A DNA stretch of 64,000 bases from Streptomyces roseolilacinus (GCF_014649335.1 NZ_BMSV01000007.1:230677-294676); one strand, 5' to 3'. Counted from the stretch's first letter, positions 50,791 through 59,569 are shown. Numbers and translations are program-made. The notes: a model not told the origin generated them from the sequence alone.

Positions 50791-50890
50791 ACGGGGCCGG
50801 GGGCGCGGCGAGGGCGCGTGGACGGGGCCGAACGTGGGGCCGGGGCCGGACGCGGGGCCGGGGGCGCGGCGACGGTCCGTGGACGGGGCC
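50791..50890. repeat. Two imperfect 40-bp direct repeats, 60-bp period
   Basis: Copies at 50791-50830 and 50851-50890 both contain GGGGCCGGGGGCGCGGCGA and GTGGACGGGGCCG in the same order. A further degenerate part follows. They lie upstream of the M50 protease start, between it and the panB terminator. Confidence 0.6.
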
Positions 50891-50929
50891 GGGGGCGCCG
50901 TGACGGTCCGCCGGGGGGCCGGGGCGCGG

Positions 50930-50966
50930 CGGCGGCCCGCCGATGGGGGAAGTCGGCGGGCCGCCG
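50930..50966 (-). terminator. Terminator after panB
   Basis: A perfect 14-bp stem CGGCGGCCCGCCGA / TCGGCGGGCCGCCG with a 9-nt loop starts 17 bp past the panB stop on the minus strand. Confidence 0.85.
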
Positions 50967-50982
50967 TTCGTGCCGCGGTGGC

Positions 50983-51870
50983 TCAGTGGAAGGTGTGCTC
51001 CTCGGCGGGGAACGCCCCGCCGGCGACGTCCTCGGCGAACGCCTGCGCCGCGTCGCCCAGGGTGCGGCGCAGGTCGGCGTACTGCCGGGTGAAGCGCGGC
51101 ACCCGGCCGCCGGTCATCCCGGTCATGTCCGTCCACACCAGGACCTGCGCGTCCGTGTCCGGCCCCGCGCCGATGCCGACCGTCGGGATGTGCAGGGAGC
51201 GGGTGACCTCGGCGGCCAGCTCGGCCGGCACGAGCTCCAGGACCACCGCGAACGCGCCCGCGTCCTGCGCCGCCTTGGCGTCCCGCAGCAGCCGGTGCGC
51301 GTCCTCGTCGGCGCGGCCCTGCACCCGGTAGCCCATGGTGTTCACGGACTGGGGGGTCAGGCCGAGGTGGGACATCACCGGGATGCCGGACTGCACCAGC
51401 GCCCGCGTCTGGGGCAGCGAGCGCTCGCCGCCCTCCAGCTTGACCGCGCCGACCCCGGACTCCTTCACCAGCCGCGTCGCCGACCGCAGGGCCTGTACGG
51501 GGCCCTCCTGGTACGAGCCGAACGGCAGGTCGCCGACGACGAGGGCGCGCTTGGTGCCCCGGACGACGGCGGCGGACAGGAGGGCCATCTCGTCCATCGT
51601 GACGGGCACGGTGGTCTCGTAGCCGAGGTGGCAGTTGCCCATGGAGTCGCCGACGAGGAGGACCGGGATGCCGGCCTCGTCGAAGACCGACGCCGTCATC
51701 GCGTCGTACGCGGTCAGCATGGGCCACTTCTCGCCGCGCTCCTTGGCGGCGGCGATGTCGTGGACGGTGATGCGGCGCGCGCCCTTCCCGCCGTACAGCG
51801 CCCTGGGGTGCTTGGCGCCCTGCTCCCCGCCGCTGTCGCCGGGCTGTTTCGGGGCAGGCTGAAGCGTCAT
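50983..51870 (-). CDS. panB: 3-methyl-2-oxobutanoate hydroxymethyltransferase (ketopantoate hydroxymethyltransferase)
   Basis: First step of pantothenate synthesis: adds a hydroxymethyl group from 5,10-methylene-THF to 2-oxoisovalerate. The barrel motifs are MLTAYDAMTASVFDEAGIPV, LLVGDSMGNCHLGYETTVP (metal and substrate), GVGAVKLEGGE, PVMSHLGLTPQSVN and IPTVGIGAGPDTDAQVLVW, as in all PanB proteins. An N-terminal extension of about 35 residues is usual in Streptomyces. ATG 51870 is favoured over 51891, because GAAGGAG lies between them at correct spacing to the second. No panC or panD is next to it. Confidence 0.95.
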   Translation of the reverse strand: MTLQPAPKQPGDSGGEQGAKHPRALYGGKGARRITVHDIAAAKERGEKWPMLTAYDAMTASVFDEAGIPVLLVGDSMGNCHLGYETTVPVTMDEMALLSAAVVRGTKRALVVGDLPFGSYQEGPVQALRSATRLVKESGVGAVKLEGGERSLPQTRALVQSGIPVMSHLGLTPQSVNTMGYRVQGRADEDAHRLLRDAKAAQDAGAFAVVLELVPAELAAEVTRSLHIPTVGIGAGPDTDAQVLVWTDMTGMTGGRVPRFTRQYADLRRTLGDAAQAFAEDVAGGAFPAEEHTFH

Positions 51871-51973
51871 GTGAAACGGCTCCTTCGTCATCTCGAGGCG
51901 CCCTGACGGCGTCCCCGGACCACGACCATGGTGGCACTTCGTGCCGGACGGGGGGAAGTGGGGGGAGCAATAC

Positions 51974-51989
51974 GAGACGGCGCCGTATC
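51974..51989. promoter_or_regulatory. TetR-type operator palindrome before the exporter gene
   Basis: GAGACGGCGCCGTATC is palindromic at 7 of 8 paired positions around GGCGCC, 23 bp upstream of the exporter ATG. Sequences of this type bind TetR repressors, and a TetR gene follows the exporter. Confidence 0.6.
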
Positions 51990-52012
51990 GGAATCCGTCC
52001 TACGGTGGGTGC

Positions 52013-53653
52013 ATGGACCGGTCCCCGCCCCCGCCGCACCCCCCGCGCCCCGCCCGCGACGGCGTACCGGGGCGGGCGCCGGAGGTGCCGCCGGACGTGC
52101 ACCGGCGGCGCTGGGTGATCCTCGCGGTGATGATGCTGAGCCTGCTGTTCGTGGTGCTGGACAACTCGATCCTCAACGTGGCGGTGAAGACCGTCGCGAG
52201 CCCGCCGCCCGTCGGGATCGGCGCCACCCAGGGCCAGCTGGAGTGGGCCGTCAACGCGTACGCCCTGGTCTTCGCGGGACTGCTGTTCACGGCGGGGCTC
52301 CTCGGCGACCGGCTGGGCCGCCGCAGGACGCTGCTGTTCGGCACGGTGGTCTTCGGGATCGCCTCGGCGCTGGCCGCCTTCGCGGACTCGCCGGTGGAGC
52401 TGGTCGCGTACCGGGCCGTGATGGGGTTCGGGGCGGCGTTCGTGATGCCGGCGACGCTCGCCATCCTGATGAACGTCTTCGAGCGCGACGAGCAGCCGCG
52501 GGCCATCGGCGTGTGGGTCGGCGCGGTGGGCGTGGCGATCGCGGTCGGCCCGGTCCTGGGAGGGCTGCTGCTGGAGCACTTCTGGTGGGGGTCGATCTTC
52601 CTGGTGAACGTGCCGGTCGTGGCGGTCTCGCTGGCCGCCGTGGGGCTGCTGGTGCCGGAGTCCCGCGACCCCGCGCCCGGGCGGATCGACCCGGTCGGGG
52701 TGGGGCTGTCGATCGTCGGCCTGGTGCTGCTGGTGTTCGGCATCATCCGGGGCGGCGAGCTGGCCGACCTGACCGACCCGACCGTGCTGCTGCCCGTCGT
52801 GGGCGGGGTGCTGGTCCTGGCCGGGTTCGTCGTCCACGAACGGCGCAGCCCGCACCCGGCGCTCGACATGGCCTACTTCCGCAAGCCCGTCTTCTCGGCG
52901 GCCGTGGGCGGGATCGCGCTGGTCTTCTTCGCCCTGATGGGCGTGACCTTCGTCTCGGTGTTCTACCTGCAGAGCGTGCGCGGCTTCAGCCCGCTCCAGG
53001 CCGGGCTGATGCTCCTGCCGCTGGCGGTGACGCAGCTGCTGTTCGCCCCGCGTTCCCGGTTGGTGGTACGGCGGTTCGGGGCGCGCGCGGTGTGCGCGGC
53101 GGGGTTGCTGGTGGTGGCCGCGTGCCTGGCCGCGTTCGCCGGTTTCGACACGGGCACGCCGGTGTGGGCGGTGGAGCTGGTGCTGTTCGCCCAGGGCGCG
53201 GGCATGGCCCACGTCATGCCGCCCGTGACGGTCGCCGTGATGCAGGCCCTGCCGCGCGAGAAGGCCGGCTCGGGGTCGGCCGTCAACAACACGTTCCGGC
53301 AGATCGGCGGGGCGCTCGGGGTGGCCGTGCTCGGCTCGCTGCTGTCGGCCGTCTACCGGAGCCGCATCGAGGGGCACCTCGACGCGGTGCCGCCGGGCGC
53401 GCGGGCCGCGGCGGGCGAGTCCGTCGAGGCCACCCTCGCCGCCGCGAGCCGGCTCGGCCCGGCGGGGGAGGCGCTCGTCGCCCCGGCGCACGCGGCGTTC
53501 CTGGCGGCGATGCACGTGACGGCCCTGTGCGCGGCCGGTGTCGCCGCGCTGGGGGCGGCGGTGGTCGCCGCGTTCCTGCCGGGCCGCCCCCCGGCGGCGG
53601 GGGACCGGGAGCGGACGGCGGAGGGCGGCGCGCGAGAATCGGTCCCCCGATAG
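52013..53653 (+). CDS. MFS drug exporter (DHA2, EmrB/QacA type)
   Basis: Fourteen-TM proton antiporter. Motifs: LLFVVLDNSILNVAVKTV in TM1, GLLGDRLGRRRTLLFG as motif A, AVMGFGAAFVMPATLAILMN in TM4, and AVGPVLGGLLLEHFWWGSIF as motif C. Residues 1-35 are a Pro/Arg-rich cytosolic start. It forms a pair with the TetR gene 80 bp downstream. The palindrome 23 bp before ATG 52013 is a probable binding site for that repressor, which would make this a drug-inducible efflux unit. The ATG at 52013 is preferred to one at 51941, since the latter would put the operator inside the coding region. Confidence 0.9.
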   Translation: MDRSPPPPHPPRPARDGVPGRAPEVPPDVHRRRWVILAVMMLSLLFVVLDNSILNVAVKTVASPPPVGIGATQGQLEWAVNAYALVFAGLLFTAGLLGDRLGRRRTLLFGTVVFGIASALAAFADSPVELVAYRAVMGFGAAFVMPATLAILMNVFERDEQPRAIGVWVGAVGVAIAVGPVLGGLLLEHFWWGSIFLVNVPVVAVSLAAVGLLVPESRDPAPGRIDPVGVGLSIVGLVLLVFGIIRGGELADLTDPTVLLPVVGGVLVLAGFVVHERRSPHPALDMAYFRKPVFSAAVGGIALVFFALMGVTFVSVFYLQSVRGFSPLQAGLMLLPLAVTQLLFAPRSRLVVRRFGARAVCAAGLLVVAACLAAFAGFDTGTPVWAVELVLFAQGAGMAHVMPPVTVAVMQALPREKAGSGSAVNNTFRQIGGALGVAVLGSLLSAVYRSRIEGHLDAVPPGARAAAGESVEATLAAASRLGPAGEALVAPAHAAFLAAMHVTALCAAGVAALGAAVVAAFLPGRPPAAGDRERTAEGGARESVPR

Positions 53654-53717
53654 CCGTACGCACGCGGCAGCCGTACGCACGCGGCAGCCGTATGACGCGG
53701 CAGCCGTACGACCCGGC
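53652..53717. repeat. Four tandem 16-17-bp repeats between exporter and TetR genes
   Basis: Units AGCCGTACGCACGCGGC (53652 and 53669), AGCCGTATGACGCGGC (53686) and AGCCGTACGACCCGGC (53702). They fill the space between the exporter stop and the TetR start. Confidence 0.9.
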
Positions 53718-53733
53718 GAGAGGCGGCGCCACC

Positions 53734-54444
53734 ATGCCCCCGCAGACCCCCGACCGACCCGCCCCGGACGTCGCCCCGGGCACCGCCCCGGGCACCGCCC
53801 CGGACGCTGCCCACGGCGACGGCAGCGGCGGCCCTGGCGGCGGCACGGGAGGGCGCGCGGCCGCCCGGCGGGGGCGGCCGCGCAGCGAGGCGGCCGAGCG
53901 GGCCGTCCTCGACGCGGTCGTACGCCTGCTGGAGGAGGGCGTCCCGCCGGCCGCGCTGTCCGTCGAGCGGATCGCCCGGACCGCCGGCGTCGGCAAGGCG
54001 ACCGTCTACCGGCGCTGGTCCGGCAAGGAGGAGCTGCTCGTCGACCTGCTGCGGTCCGCCGGCCCGGCGCGGCCCGAACCGCCCGGCACCTCCGTGCGGG
54101 ACGACCTGATCGCCCTCCTGGAGGCCGTCCGCCTGCGCGGCACCGCCCGGCGCTCGTCCGCCGCCCTCCACGCCCTCTTCGCCCAGCTCCACGGCTACCC
54201 GAAGCTCCGGGAGGCGTACCGCCGCACCGTGGTCGAGCCGCACCGCCGCGCCACCCTGGACGTGCTGCGGCGCGGCGTCGCCACCGGGGAGATCCGCCCG
54301 GACGCCGACGTGGAGCTGCTCGTCGACCTGCTCGTCGGGCCCCTCGTCCTGCGCGCCGCCATGGCCCCCGGCGCCGACCTCGACGAGGACCTCCCGGCCC
54401 TGGTCGTGGACACCGTCCTGGCCGGCGCCGCCGTCCGCCCCTGA
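53734..54444 (+). CDS. TetR-family regulator, probable repressor of the upstream exporter
   Basis: A low-complexity N terminus (Pro/Ala/Gly-rich, about 1-45) precedes the DNA-binding domain: RSEAAERAVLDAVVRLLEEG, VERIARTAGVGKATVYRRWS and GKEELLVDLL. The C-terminal domain has GYPKLREAYRRTVVEPHRRA and LLVDLLVGPLVLRAAM, typical of TetR_C proteins that control drug pumps. ATG 53734 has GAGAGG about 9 nt upstream; ATG 53692 inside the tandem repeats is a possible alternative start. It is downstream of the exporter it probably controls. Confidence 0.87.
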   Translation: MPPQTPDRPAPDVAPGTAPGTAPDAAHGDGSGGPGGGTGGRAAARRGRPRSEAAERAVLDAVVRLLEEGVPPAALSVERIARTAGVGKATVYRRWSGKEELLVDLLRSAGPARPEPPGTSVRDDLIALLEAVRLRGTARRSSAALHALFAQLHGYPKLREAYRRTVVEPHRRATLDVLRRGVATGEIRPDADVELLVDLLVGPLVLRAAMAPGADLDEDLPALVVDTVLAGAAVRP

Positions 54445-54641
54445 CCACCCGTCCGGCCCCCGGCGCCCATCCACGAGTGTGCGCGTTTCGTCACAACCCG
54501 CCCGGCGGCCGCGACCCCAGGAACCCGCCCGGGGAGCGCCGTCGTCCCTCAGGCAGTACGGCCGTGCGGTGACCAGCGGACGATCCCCTAGGGTCGGGGT
54601 CCGGCACGGGAAGCAACCGACAGGTACGTGAGGACGACGGA

Positions 54642-55667
54642 ATGGTGCGGGTGGACGGCATGACGGAGACGGGGAACGGCGCCGCGGAGGAACGGCGCGC
54701 GGGGTCCCGGGTCCGCTCGGTGGTCGCCCGCTGGCGGCGCGACCCCGGCGTCTGGCGGCGCGGCGCCGTGCTGTCCGCGTGCGCGGTCCTCCTCGCGCTG
54801 CTGATGGTCCTGCACCGCCACATCCCCAACGACATCGGCAACCTCGGCAGCCTCATCGAGACGTTCCTGCCCTGGTTCGGCCTGCTCGTCCCGCTGCTGG
54901 CCGGCCTCGCGCTGCTGCGCCGCTCGGCCACCGCGCTGATCGCCGCCCTCCTCCCGGCCGTCGTGTGGCTGGACCTCTTCGGCGGGCTCGTCACGGACAA
55001 GAACGGCTCCGGCGGCGACCTCATGGTCGTCTCGCACAACGTGAACGCCGACAACCCGGACCCCGCGGGCACCGCCCGCGCCGTCGCCGCGTCGGGGGCG
55101 GACGTGCTGGCGCTGGTGGAGCTGAAGCCCGCGGTGGTGCCCCTCTACGAGGAGGCGCTGGCCGACGCGTACCCGTACCACTCGGTGCGCGGCACGGTCG
55201 GCCTGTGGAGCCGCCACCCGCTCGACGACAGCCGCCCCGTCGACATCCGGCTCGGCTGGACCCGCGCCATGCGCGCCACGGTGGCCGCGCCCGAGGGGCC
55301 CGTCGCGGTGTACGTCGCCCACCTGCCGTCCGTGCGGGTCAAGCTGCACGCCGGGTTCACCGCCAACCAGCGCGACCGCAGCGCCGACCGGCTCGGCGAG
55401 ACCATCGCCGCCGAGCCCAACCGGCGGGTGGTCCTCCTCGGCGACCTCAACGGAACCATGAACGACCGGTCCCTGAACGCCGTCACGTCCCAGCTGCGCT
55501 CCACCCAGGGCGCCGCCGGCGACGGCATGGGCTTCAGCTGGCCGGCCGGCTTCCCGATGGCCCGCATCGACCAGATCCTGGTCCGGGGCGTCGAACCGGT
55601 CGCCTCCTGGTCCCTGCCGCGCACCGACAGCGACCACCTGCCGATCGCGGCCCGCGTCACGTTCTGA
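54642..55667 (+). CDS. Membrane-anchored endonuclease/exonuclease/phosphatase (EEP) family protein
   Basis: The N-terminal third has three membrane segments (AVLSACAVLLALLMVLH, FGLLVPLLAGLALL, ALIAALLPAVVWLDLF). The C-terminal EEP domain (about 120-341) faces outward by prediction. Catalytic residues: Asn in VVSHNVNADNP, Glu in VLALVELKPAVV, Asp and Asn in VVLLGDLNGTMND, and Asp-His in RTDSDHLPIAARV. Members of this family act on phosphodiesters (DNA or lipids); the substrate here is unknown. The ATG at 54642 follows GAGGAC. It is convergent with nadE, separated by the 64-bp palindrome. Confidence 0.88.
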   Translation: MVRVDGMTETGNGAAEERRAGSRVRSVVARWRRDPGVWRRGAVLSACAVLLALLMVLHRHIPNDIGNLGSLIETFLPWFGLLVPLLAGLALLRRSATALIAALLPAVVWLDLFGGLVTDKNGSGGDLMVVSHNVNADNPDPAGTARAVAASGADVLALVELKPAVVPLYEEALADAYPYHSVRGTVGLWSRHPLDDSRPVDIRLGWTRAMRATVAAPEGPVAVYVAHLPSVRVKLHAGFTANQRDRSADRLGETIAAEPNRRVVLLGDLNGTMNDRSLNAVTSQLRSTQGAAGDGMGFSWPAGFPMARIDQILVRGVEPVASWSLPRTDSDHLPIAARVTF

Positions 55668-55674
55668 CCGGCCG

Positions 55675-55738
55675 CGGCGCCCGGACGTGCGGAGGGGCCC
55701 CACCCGCGGGTGGGGCCCCTCCGCACGTCCGGGCGCCG
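55675..55738. terminator. 64-bp perfect palindrome, bidirectional terminator
   Basis: Bases 55675-55706 are the exact reverse complement of 55707-55738, without any spacer. It fills nearly the whole gap between the stops of the EEP gene and nadE. As RNA it gives a very stable hairpin in both directions; as DNA it could extrude a cruciform. Confidence 0.9.
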
Positions 55739-55747
55739 GCGGCGCCG

Positions 55748-57514
55748 TCAGCCCCGGGTCGCCGTCGTCTCGTGCCACCGGTTGGTGAGGGGCAGCCGCC
55801 GATCCTTGCCGAAGCCCTTCGCGGAGATCTTCGTACCCGGCGGGTACTGGCGCCGCTTGTACTCGGCGGTGTCCACCATCCGCAGCGTCCGCGCCACCAG
55901 CTCCTCGTCGAAGCCCGCCGCGACGATCGCGTCCTTGCCCTGGTCCCGGTCCACGTACAGCTCCAGGATCCGGTCGAGCACGTCGTAGTCCGGCAGCGAG
56001 TCCGTGTCGACCTGGCCCGGGCGCAGTTCGGCGCTCGGCGGCTTGGAGAGGGAGGACTCCGGGATCGGCGGGGTCCGGCCGCGCTCCTCGGCGGCCCGGT
56101 TGCGCCACCTCGCCAGCCGGAACACCGCCGTCTTGTACACGTCCTTGATCGGCCCGTACGCGCCGACCGAGTCGCCGTACAGCGTCGAGTAGCCCACCGC
56201 CAGCTCGGACTTGTTGCCCGGCGCGAGGACGATGTGGCCCTCCTGGTTGGACAGGGCCATCAGCAGGGTGCCGCGCAGCCGGGACTGGAGGTTCTCCTCG
56301 GCGAGCCCGGTCAGCCCCAGCGATCCCATGTACGCGGCGAACATCGGCTCGATCGGCACGGTGCGGAAGTTCAGCCCGGTGCGGCGCGCCAGGTCGGCCG
56401 CGTCGCTCCTGGAGTGCTCCGACGAGTACCGCGACGGCATCGACACGCCGTACACGTTCCGCGCGCCCAGCGCGTCGCAGGCGATCGCGGCGACCAGCGC
56501 CGAGTCGATGCCGCCGGACAGCCCGACCAGCGCGGACCGGAAGCCGTTCTTCGCGGCGTACGCGCGCAGGCCCACGACGAGCGCCGTGTAGACCTCCTCG
56601 TCGTCGTCGAGGCGGTCCGCGTAACCGCCGGTCAGCTCCGGCTCGTACGCGGGCAGCGGCTCCCCGGACAGCACGACGCGTTCGACGCGCAGGCCGTCGT
56701 CGACGACGCCGGTGACCGGTTCGGCGGCCGCGGCCGGCAGGTCGAGGTCGAGGACGACGCTGCCCTCGGCGAACTGCGGGGCGCGGGCGACGACCTCGCC
56801 GGCCGCGTCGACGACGATCGAGTCGCCGTCGAAGACCAGCTCGTCCTGGCCGCCGATCATCGCCAGGTACGCGGTGGTGCAGCCGGCCTCCTGGGCGCGC
56901 TTGCGCACCAGCTCCAGCCGGGTGTCGTCCTTGTTCCGCTCGTACGGCGAGGCGTTGATCGACACCAGCAGCCCGGCGCCCGCGCTGCGGGCGGCCGGGA
57001 CGCGGCCGCCGTCCTGCCACAGGTCCTCGCAGATCGCCAGCGCCACGTCCACCCCGCGGACCCGGACGACCGGCAGCGTGTCGCCCGGCACGAAGTAGCG
57101 GAACTCGTCGAAGACGCCGTAGTTCGGCAGGTGGTGCTTGGCGAAGGTCAGCGCCACCCCGCCGCCGTGCAGCACGGCGGCGGCGTTCTGCGGCGCGCCG
57201 GCGGGCTGCCCGTACCTCGGCTGGGCCCGCTCGCAGCGGTCCAGGTAGCCGACGACCACCGGCAGGTCCCCGAAGCCCTCGGCGGCGAGCCGGGCGGCGA
57301 GCGCGCGCAGCCGGGCGCGCGACGCCTCCACGAACGACGACCGCAGGGCGAGGTCCTCGACGGGGTACCCGGTCAGCGCCATCTCGGGGAACACGACGAG
57401 GTGCGCCCCCTGCTCGGCGGCGTGCCGGGTCCAGTGCACGATCGTCTCGGCGTTGCCGGCGAGGTCGCCGACGGTCGAGTCGACCTGGTTCAGGGCGAGG
57501 CGTAGTTGAGGCAC
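55748..57514 (-). CDS. nadE: Glutamine-dependent NAD+ synthetase
   Basis: Last step of NAD synthesis: amidates deamido-NAD with ammonia released from glutamine. The N-terminal nitrilase domain (1-270) has the catalytic triad Glu in LVVFPEMALTGYPVED, Lys in LTFAKHHLPNYGVFDE and Cys in VALAICEDLWQDGG. The C-terminal synthetase domain has the ATP P-loop VGLSGGIDSALVAAIACDAL and NVYGVSMPSRYSSEHS, LAPGNKSELAVGYST. Length of 588 residues fits the actinobacterial type. GTG 57514 is the probable start: a TAGACT -10 hexamer lies only 8 nt before it, which suggests a leaderless message; TTG 57535 is an alternative. Confidence 0.94.
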   Translation of the reverse strand: MPQLRLALNQVDSTVGDLAGNAETIVHWTRHAAEQGAHLVVFPEMALTGYPVEDLALRSSFVEASRARLRALAARLAAEGFGDLPVVVGYLDRCERAQPRYGQPAGAPQNAAAVLHGGGVALTFAKHHLPNYGVFDEFRYFVPGDTLPVVRVRGVDVALAICEDLWQDGGRVPAARSAGAGLLVSINASPYERNKDDTRLELVRKRAQEAGCTTAYLAMIGGQDELVFDGDSIVVDAAGEVVARAPQFAEGSVVLDLDLPAAAAEPVTGVVDDGLRVERVVLSGEPLPAYEPELTGGYADRLDDDEEVYTALVVGLRAYAAKNGFRSALVGLSGGIDSALVAAIACDALGARNVYGVSMPSRYSSEHSRSDAADLARRTGLNFRTVPIEPMFAAYMGSLGLTGLAEENLQSRLRGTLLMALSNQEGHIVLAPGNKSELAVGYSTLYGDSVGAYGPIKDVYKTAVFRLARWRNRAAEERGRTPPIPESSLSKPPSAELRPGQVDTDSLPDYDVLDRILELYVDRDQGKDAIVAAGFDEELVARTLRMVDTAEYKRRQYPPGTKISAKGFGKDRRLPLTNRWHETTATRG

Positions 57515-57823
57515 GCCGCCCAGTCTAATCGTCAATTCGACGCGATGTCCTGGCGGGCGCCGCGGGGAGGTCCGCGCCGGAGCGGAGGCGGGCGCTCCGA
57601 CCCGCCGTGGAAGCGGACGTTCCGCCCGGGCCGCGCCGCCCCGGCCGGGCCGGCCGGCACGAGACGCGCCGCGACCGCATCCAAACCGCCCCGCGGCGCG
57701 TCTTCACCGGTGTCAGGCGCCGGGGCACCGTGCGCGAGCCGGACGCCCGCAGGACCGGGGCGCCGGACCGCGGGCGGGCGCCGCCACCGAGCGCGCACCC
57801 GCACGCCCCGAAGGATGGCCCAC
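57515..57823. other. Intergenic region (309 bp), no gene seen
   Basis: Divergent region between nadE and the DUF998 gene. It holds the probable leaderless nadE promoter (TAGACT around 57522-57527 on the minus strand). The remainder is G+C-rich without a supported frame, repeat or RNA. Confidence 0.6.
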
Positions 57824-58690
57824 GTGCGCATCGTCACGAGGCCGGGCGGCAGGGCGGCGGGCGGCGGGGACCTCCCGTGCCGCGCCGCCCCGTCCGCCCG
57901 CCGCCCGCACCCCCCGGCGGCCGCGTACCGGAGCCCGCCCCCCGGGGGCGCCCGGGCCGCGGGGCCCCGCCGCGGCGACGAGGCCCCGCCGCCCGCCCCC
58001 GGCGCGCGGGAGAGGCGCGGCGCGCCCGGGTGGCCGGTCGCCGTCCTCCTCGTCCTGGGCGCCCTCTCCTACAGCGCCTGGGTCGTCGAACTGCCGCTCG
58101 CCACCGGCCTGGACCCCACCCGGTCGTACGTCAGCGAACTGGCCGCCACCGACCAGCCGCTGGGCGCCCTGTTCCGCGCCACCGACCTGCTCGCGGGCGT
58201 CCTGCTGCTGGCCGCCGCGCTGCCCCCGCTGCTCGCGGCCGGGCGCCGGTTCTGGGCGGTCACCGGATGGGCGGCCCTGGCCGTGTTCGGCGCGGCCACC
58301 GCCGCCGACTCCCGGCTGCCGCTCAGCTGCGCGCCCACCGCCGACGCGGTGTGCCGGGCCCGCGAGGACGCCGGCCTGGTGCCGGCCACGCACGCCGCGC
58401 ACGCCGTGAGCTCCGGCCTCGCGATGGCGGGCGCCGTCACGGCGGTCGTCGCGCTGACCGTCGCCGCCCGCCGCTACGGCTGGTGGCCGCCCCTCGCCCG
58501 TACCGGGCCGGTCCTCGTCGCGCTGGAGCTGGCCGCCACGGCCTGGACGCTCGCCGCGGTCGCCGCGTTCGAGGCGGGGCGCGGCCACGGGGCGCTGGGC
58601 GCCGGCCAGCGCGTGCAGCTGCTGCTGGTGGCGGTCTGGCTGCTCCTGCTGGCCCGGTCGCTGCCGCGCCGCGCGGGACGGCGCCGGTGA
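57824..58690 (+). CDS. DUF998-type integral membrane protein
   Basis: The first 70 residues are a disordered Pro/Arg/Gly-rich segment. Six hydrophobic helices follow, opening with WPVAVLLVLGALSYSAWVVE and a conserved-looking extracellular loop LDPTRSYVSELAATDQPLGA, characteristic of DUF998 proteins. No function is known. GTG 57824 is chosen since AAGGA lies 8 nt upstream; ATG 57815 overlaps that site and is less likely. The stop overlaps the hydrolase start as GTGA, so the two are translated together. Confidence 0.75.
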   Translation: MRIVTRPGGRAAGGGDLPCRAAPSARRPHPPAAAYRSPPPGGARAAGPRRGDEAPPPAPGARERRGAPGWPVAVLLVLGALSYSAWVVELPLATGLDPTRSYVSELAATDQPLGALFRATDLLAGVLLLAAALPPLLAAGRRFWAVTGWAALAVFGAATAADSRLPLSCAPTADAVCRAREDAGLVPATHAAHAVSSGLAMAGAVTAVVALTVAARRYGWWPPLARTGPVLVALELAATAWTLAAVAAFEAGRGHGALGAGQRVQLLLVAVWLLLLARSLPRRAGRRR

Positions 58691-59541
58691 ACCGCTTCGT
58701 CCGGGTGGGGGGCGTGCCCCACCACGTGGCCGTCGAGGGCTCGGGGCCGGTGTGCGTGCTGAGCGCCGGGCTGGCGCTGTGCTGGTTCGACTGGGACCCG
58801 GTGGTACCGCTGCTCGCGCCGCACCGCACGGTCGTCCGCTTCGACCGGCCCGGCCACGGGCTGAGCGGCCCGGCCGGGGCGGCGCCGACCGCGCGGGGCG
58901 AGGCGGACCGGATCGCGGCCCTGCTGGACGCGCTGGGGATGGGCGGCGAACGGGTGACCGTGGTCGGGCACTCCCTCGCCGGGTTCCACGCGGAGGCGTT
59001 CGCCCGGCTGCACCCGGCGCGGACGGCGGCGCTGGTCCTGGCCGACGCGTCCGTGGAGGAGCACGCGCGCGCCCCGGCCCCGCGCACCGCCGCGCTCCAC
59101 ACCGCCCTGGCCCGCGCCGCGGGAGCCCTGCTCACCGCCGCGGGCGCCCCCGCCGCGCTCGGCCCCCGCGCCCGCCGCGCGCTGGTCCGCCTTTCCCGCG
59201 CCGGGTACGCGCCCGACCCGGCCGGCCGCGCACCGGTACGCCGCTGCTACCGCACCCGCCGCGTCCTGGACGGCGCCCTCCTGGAGAACGCGCACTACCG
59301 GGCCGTCGCCGCCGGGCTCCTCGCCCTGCGCGCCCGCCACCCGCTGCCCGCCGGGCTCCCCGTCACGGTGCTGGCCGCCCCGGACTCCCCGGACGGCACC
59401 GACCGCTGGACGGCCCGCCAACGGGCCCTCGCCGACGCGCTGGATGCCCCCCTGACCCTCGTCCGGGGGGCGGGCCACCTGATGATGCTGGACCGCCCCG
59501 GCGCGATCGCCGGGGCGGTCCTCCACCCGCCGGCCCGGTGA
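58687..59541 (+). CDS. Alpha/beta-hydrolase
   Basis: Serine hydrolase of the alpha/beta fold. The oxyanion region is GLALCWFDWDPVVPLL, FDRPGHGLSGPAG is the conserved loop, the nucleophile elbow is VVGHSLAGFHAEAF (Ser at about 100), and the catalytic His is in LVRGAGHLMMLDRP. The catalytic Asp is probably in VLAAPDSPDGTDRW. The overall pattern is that of esterases or C-C hydrolases; the substrate is unknown. GTG 58687 overlaps the upstream DUF998 stop. The pair may work on a lipid or be functionally linked in the membrane. Confidence 0.87.
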   Translation: MNRFVRVGGVPHHVAVEGSGPVCVLSAGLALCWFDWDPVVPLLAPHRTVVRFDRPGHGLSGPAGAAPTARGEADRIAALLDALGMGGERVTVVGHSLAGFHAEAFARLHPARTAALVLADASVEEHARAPAPRTAALHTALARAAGALLTAAGAPAALGPRARRALVRLSRAGYAPDPAGRAPVRRCYRTRRVLDGALLENAHYRAVAAGLLALRARHPLPAGLPVTVLAAPDSPDGTDRWTARQRALADALDAPLTLVRGAGHLMMLDRPGAIAGAVLHPPAR

Positions 59542-59569
59542 GGCCGGGCGGGGCCGTGCACGGTCCGCG

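Noticed and set aside
54565..54594. Promoter for the EEP gene with a TAGGGT -10 box
   Set aside because: TAGGGT at 54589 is plausible, but no acceptable -35 hexamer is found at 16-19 bp.
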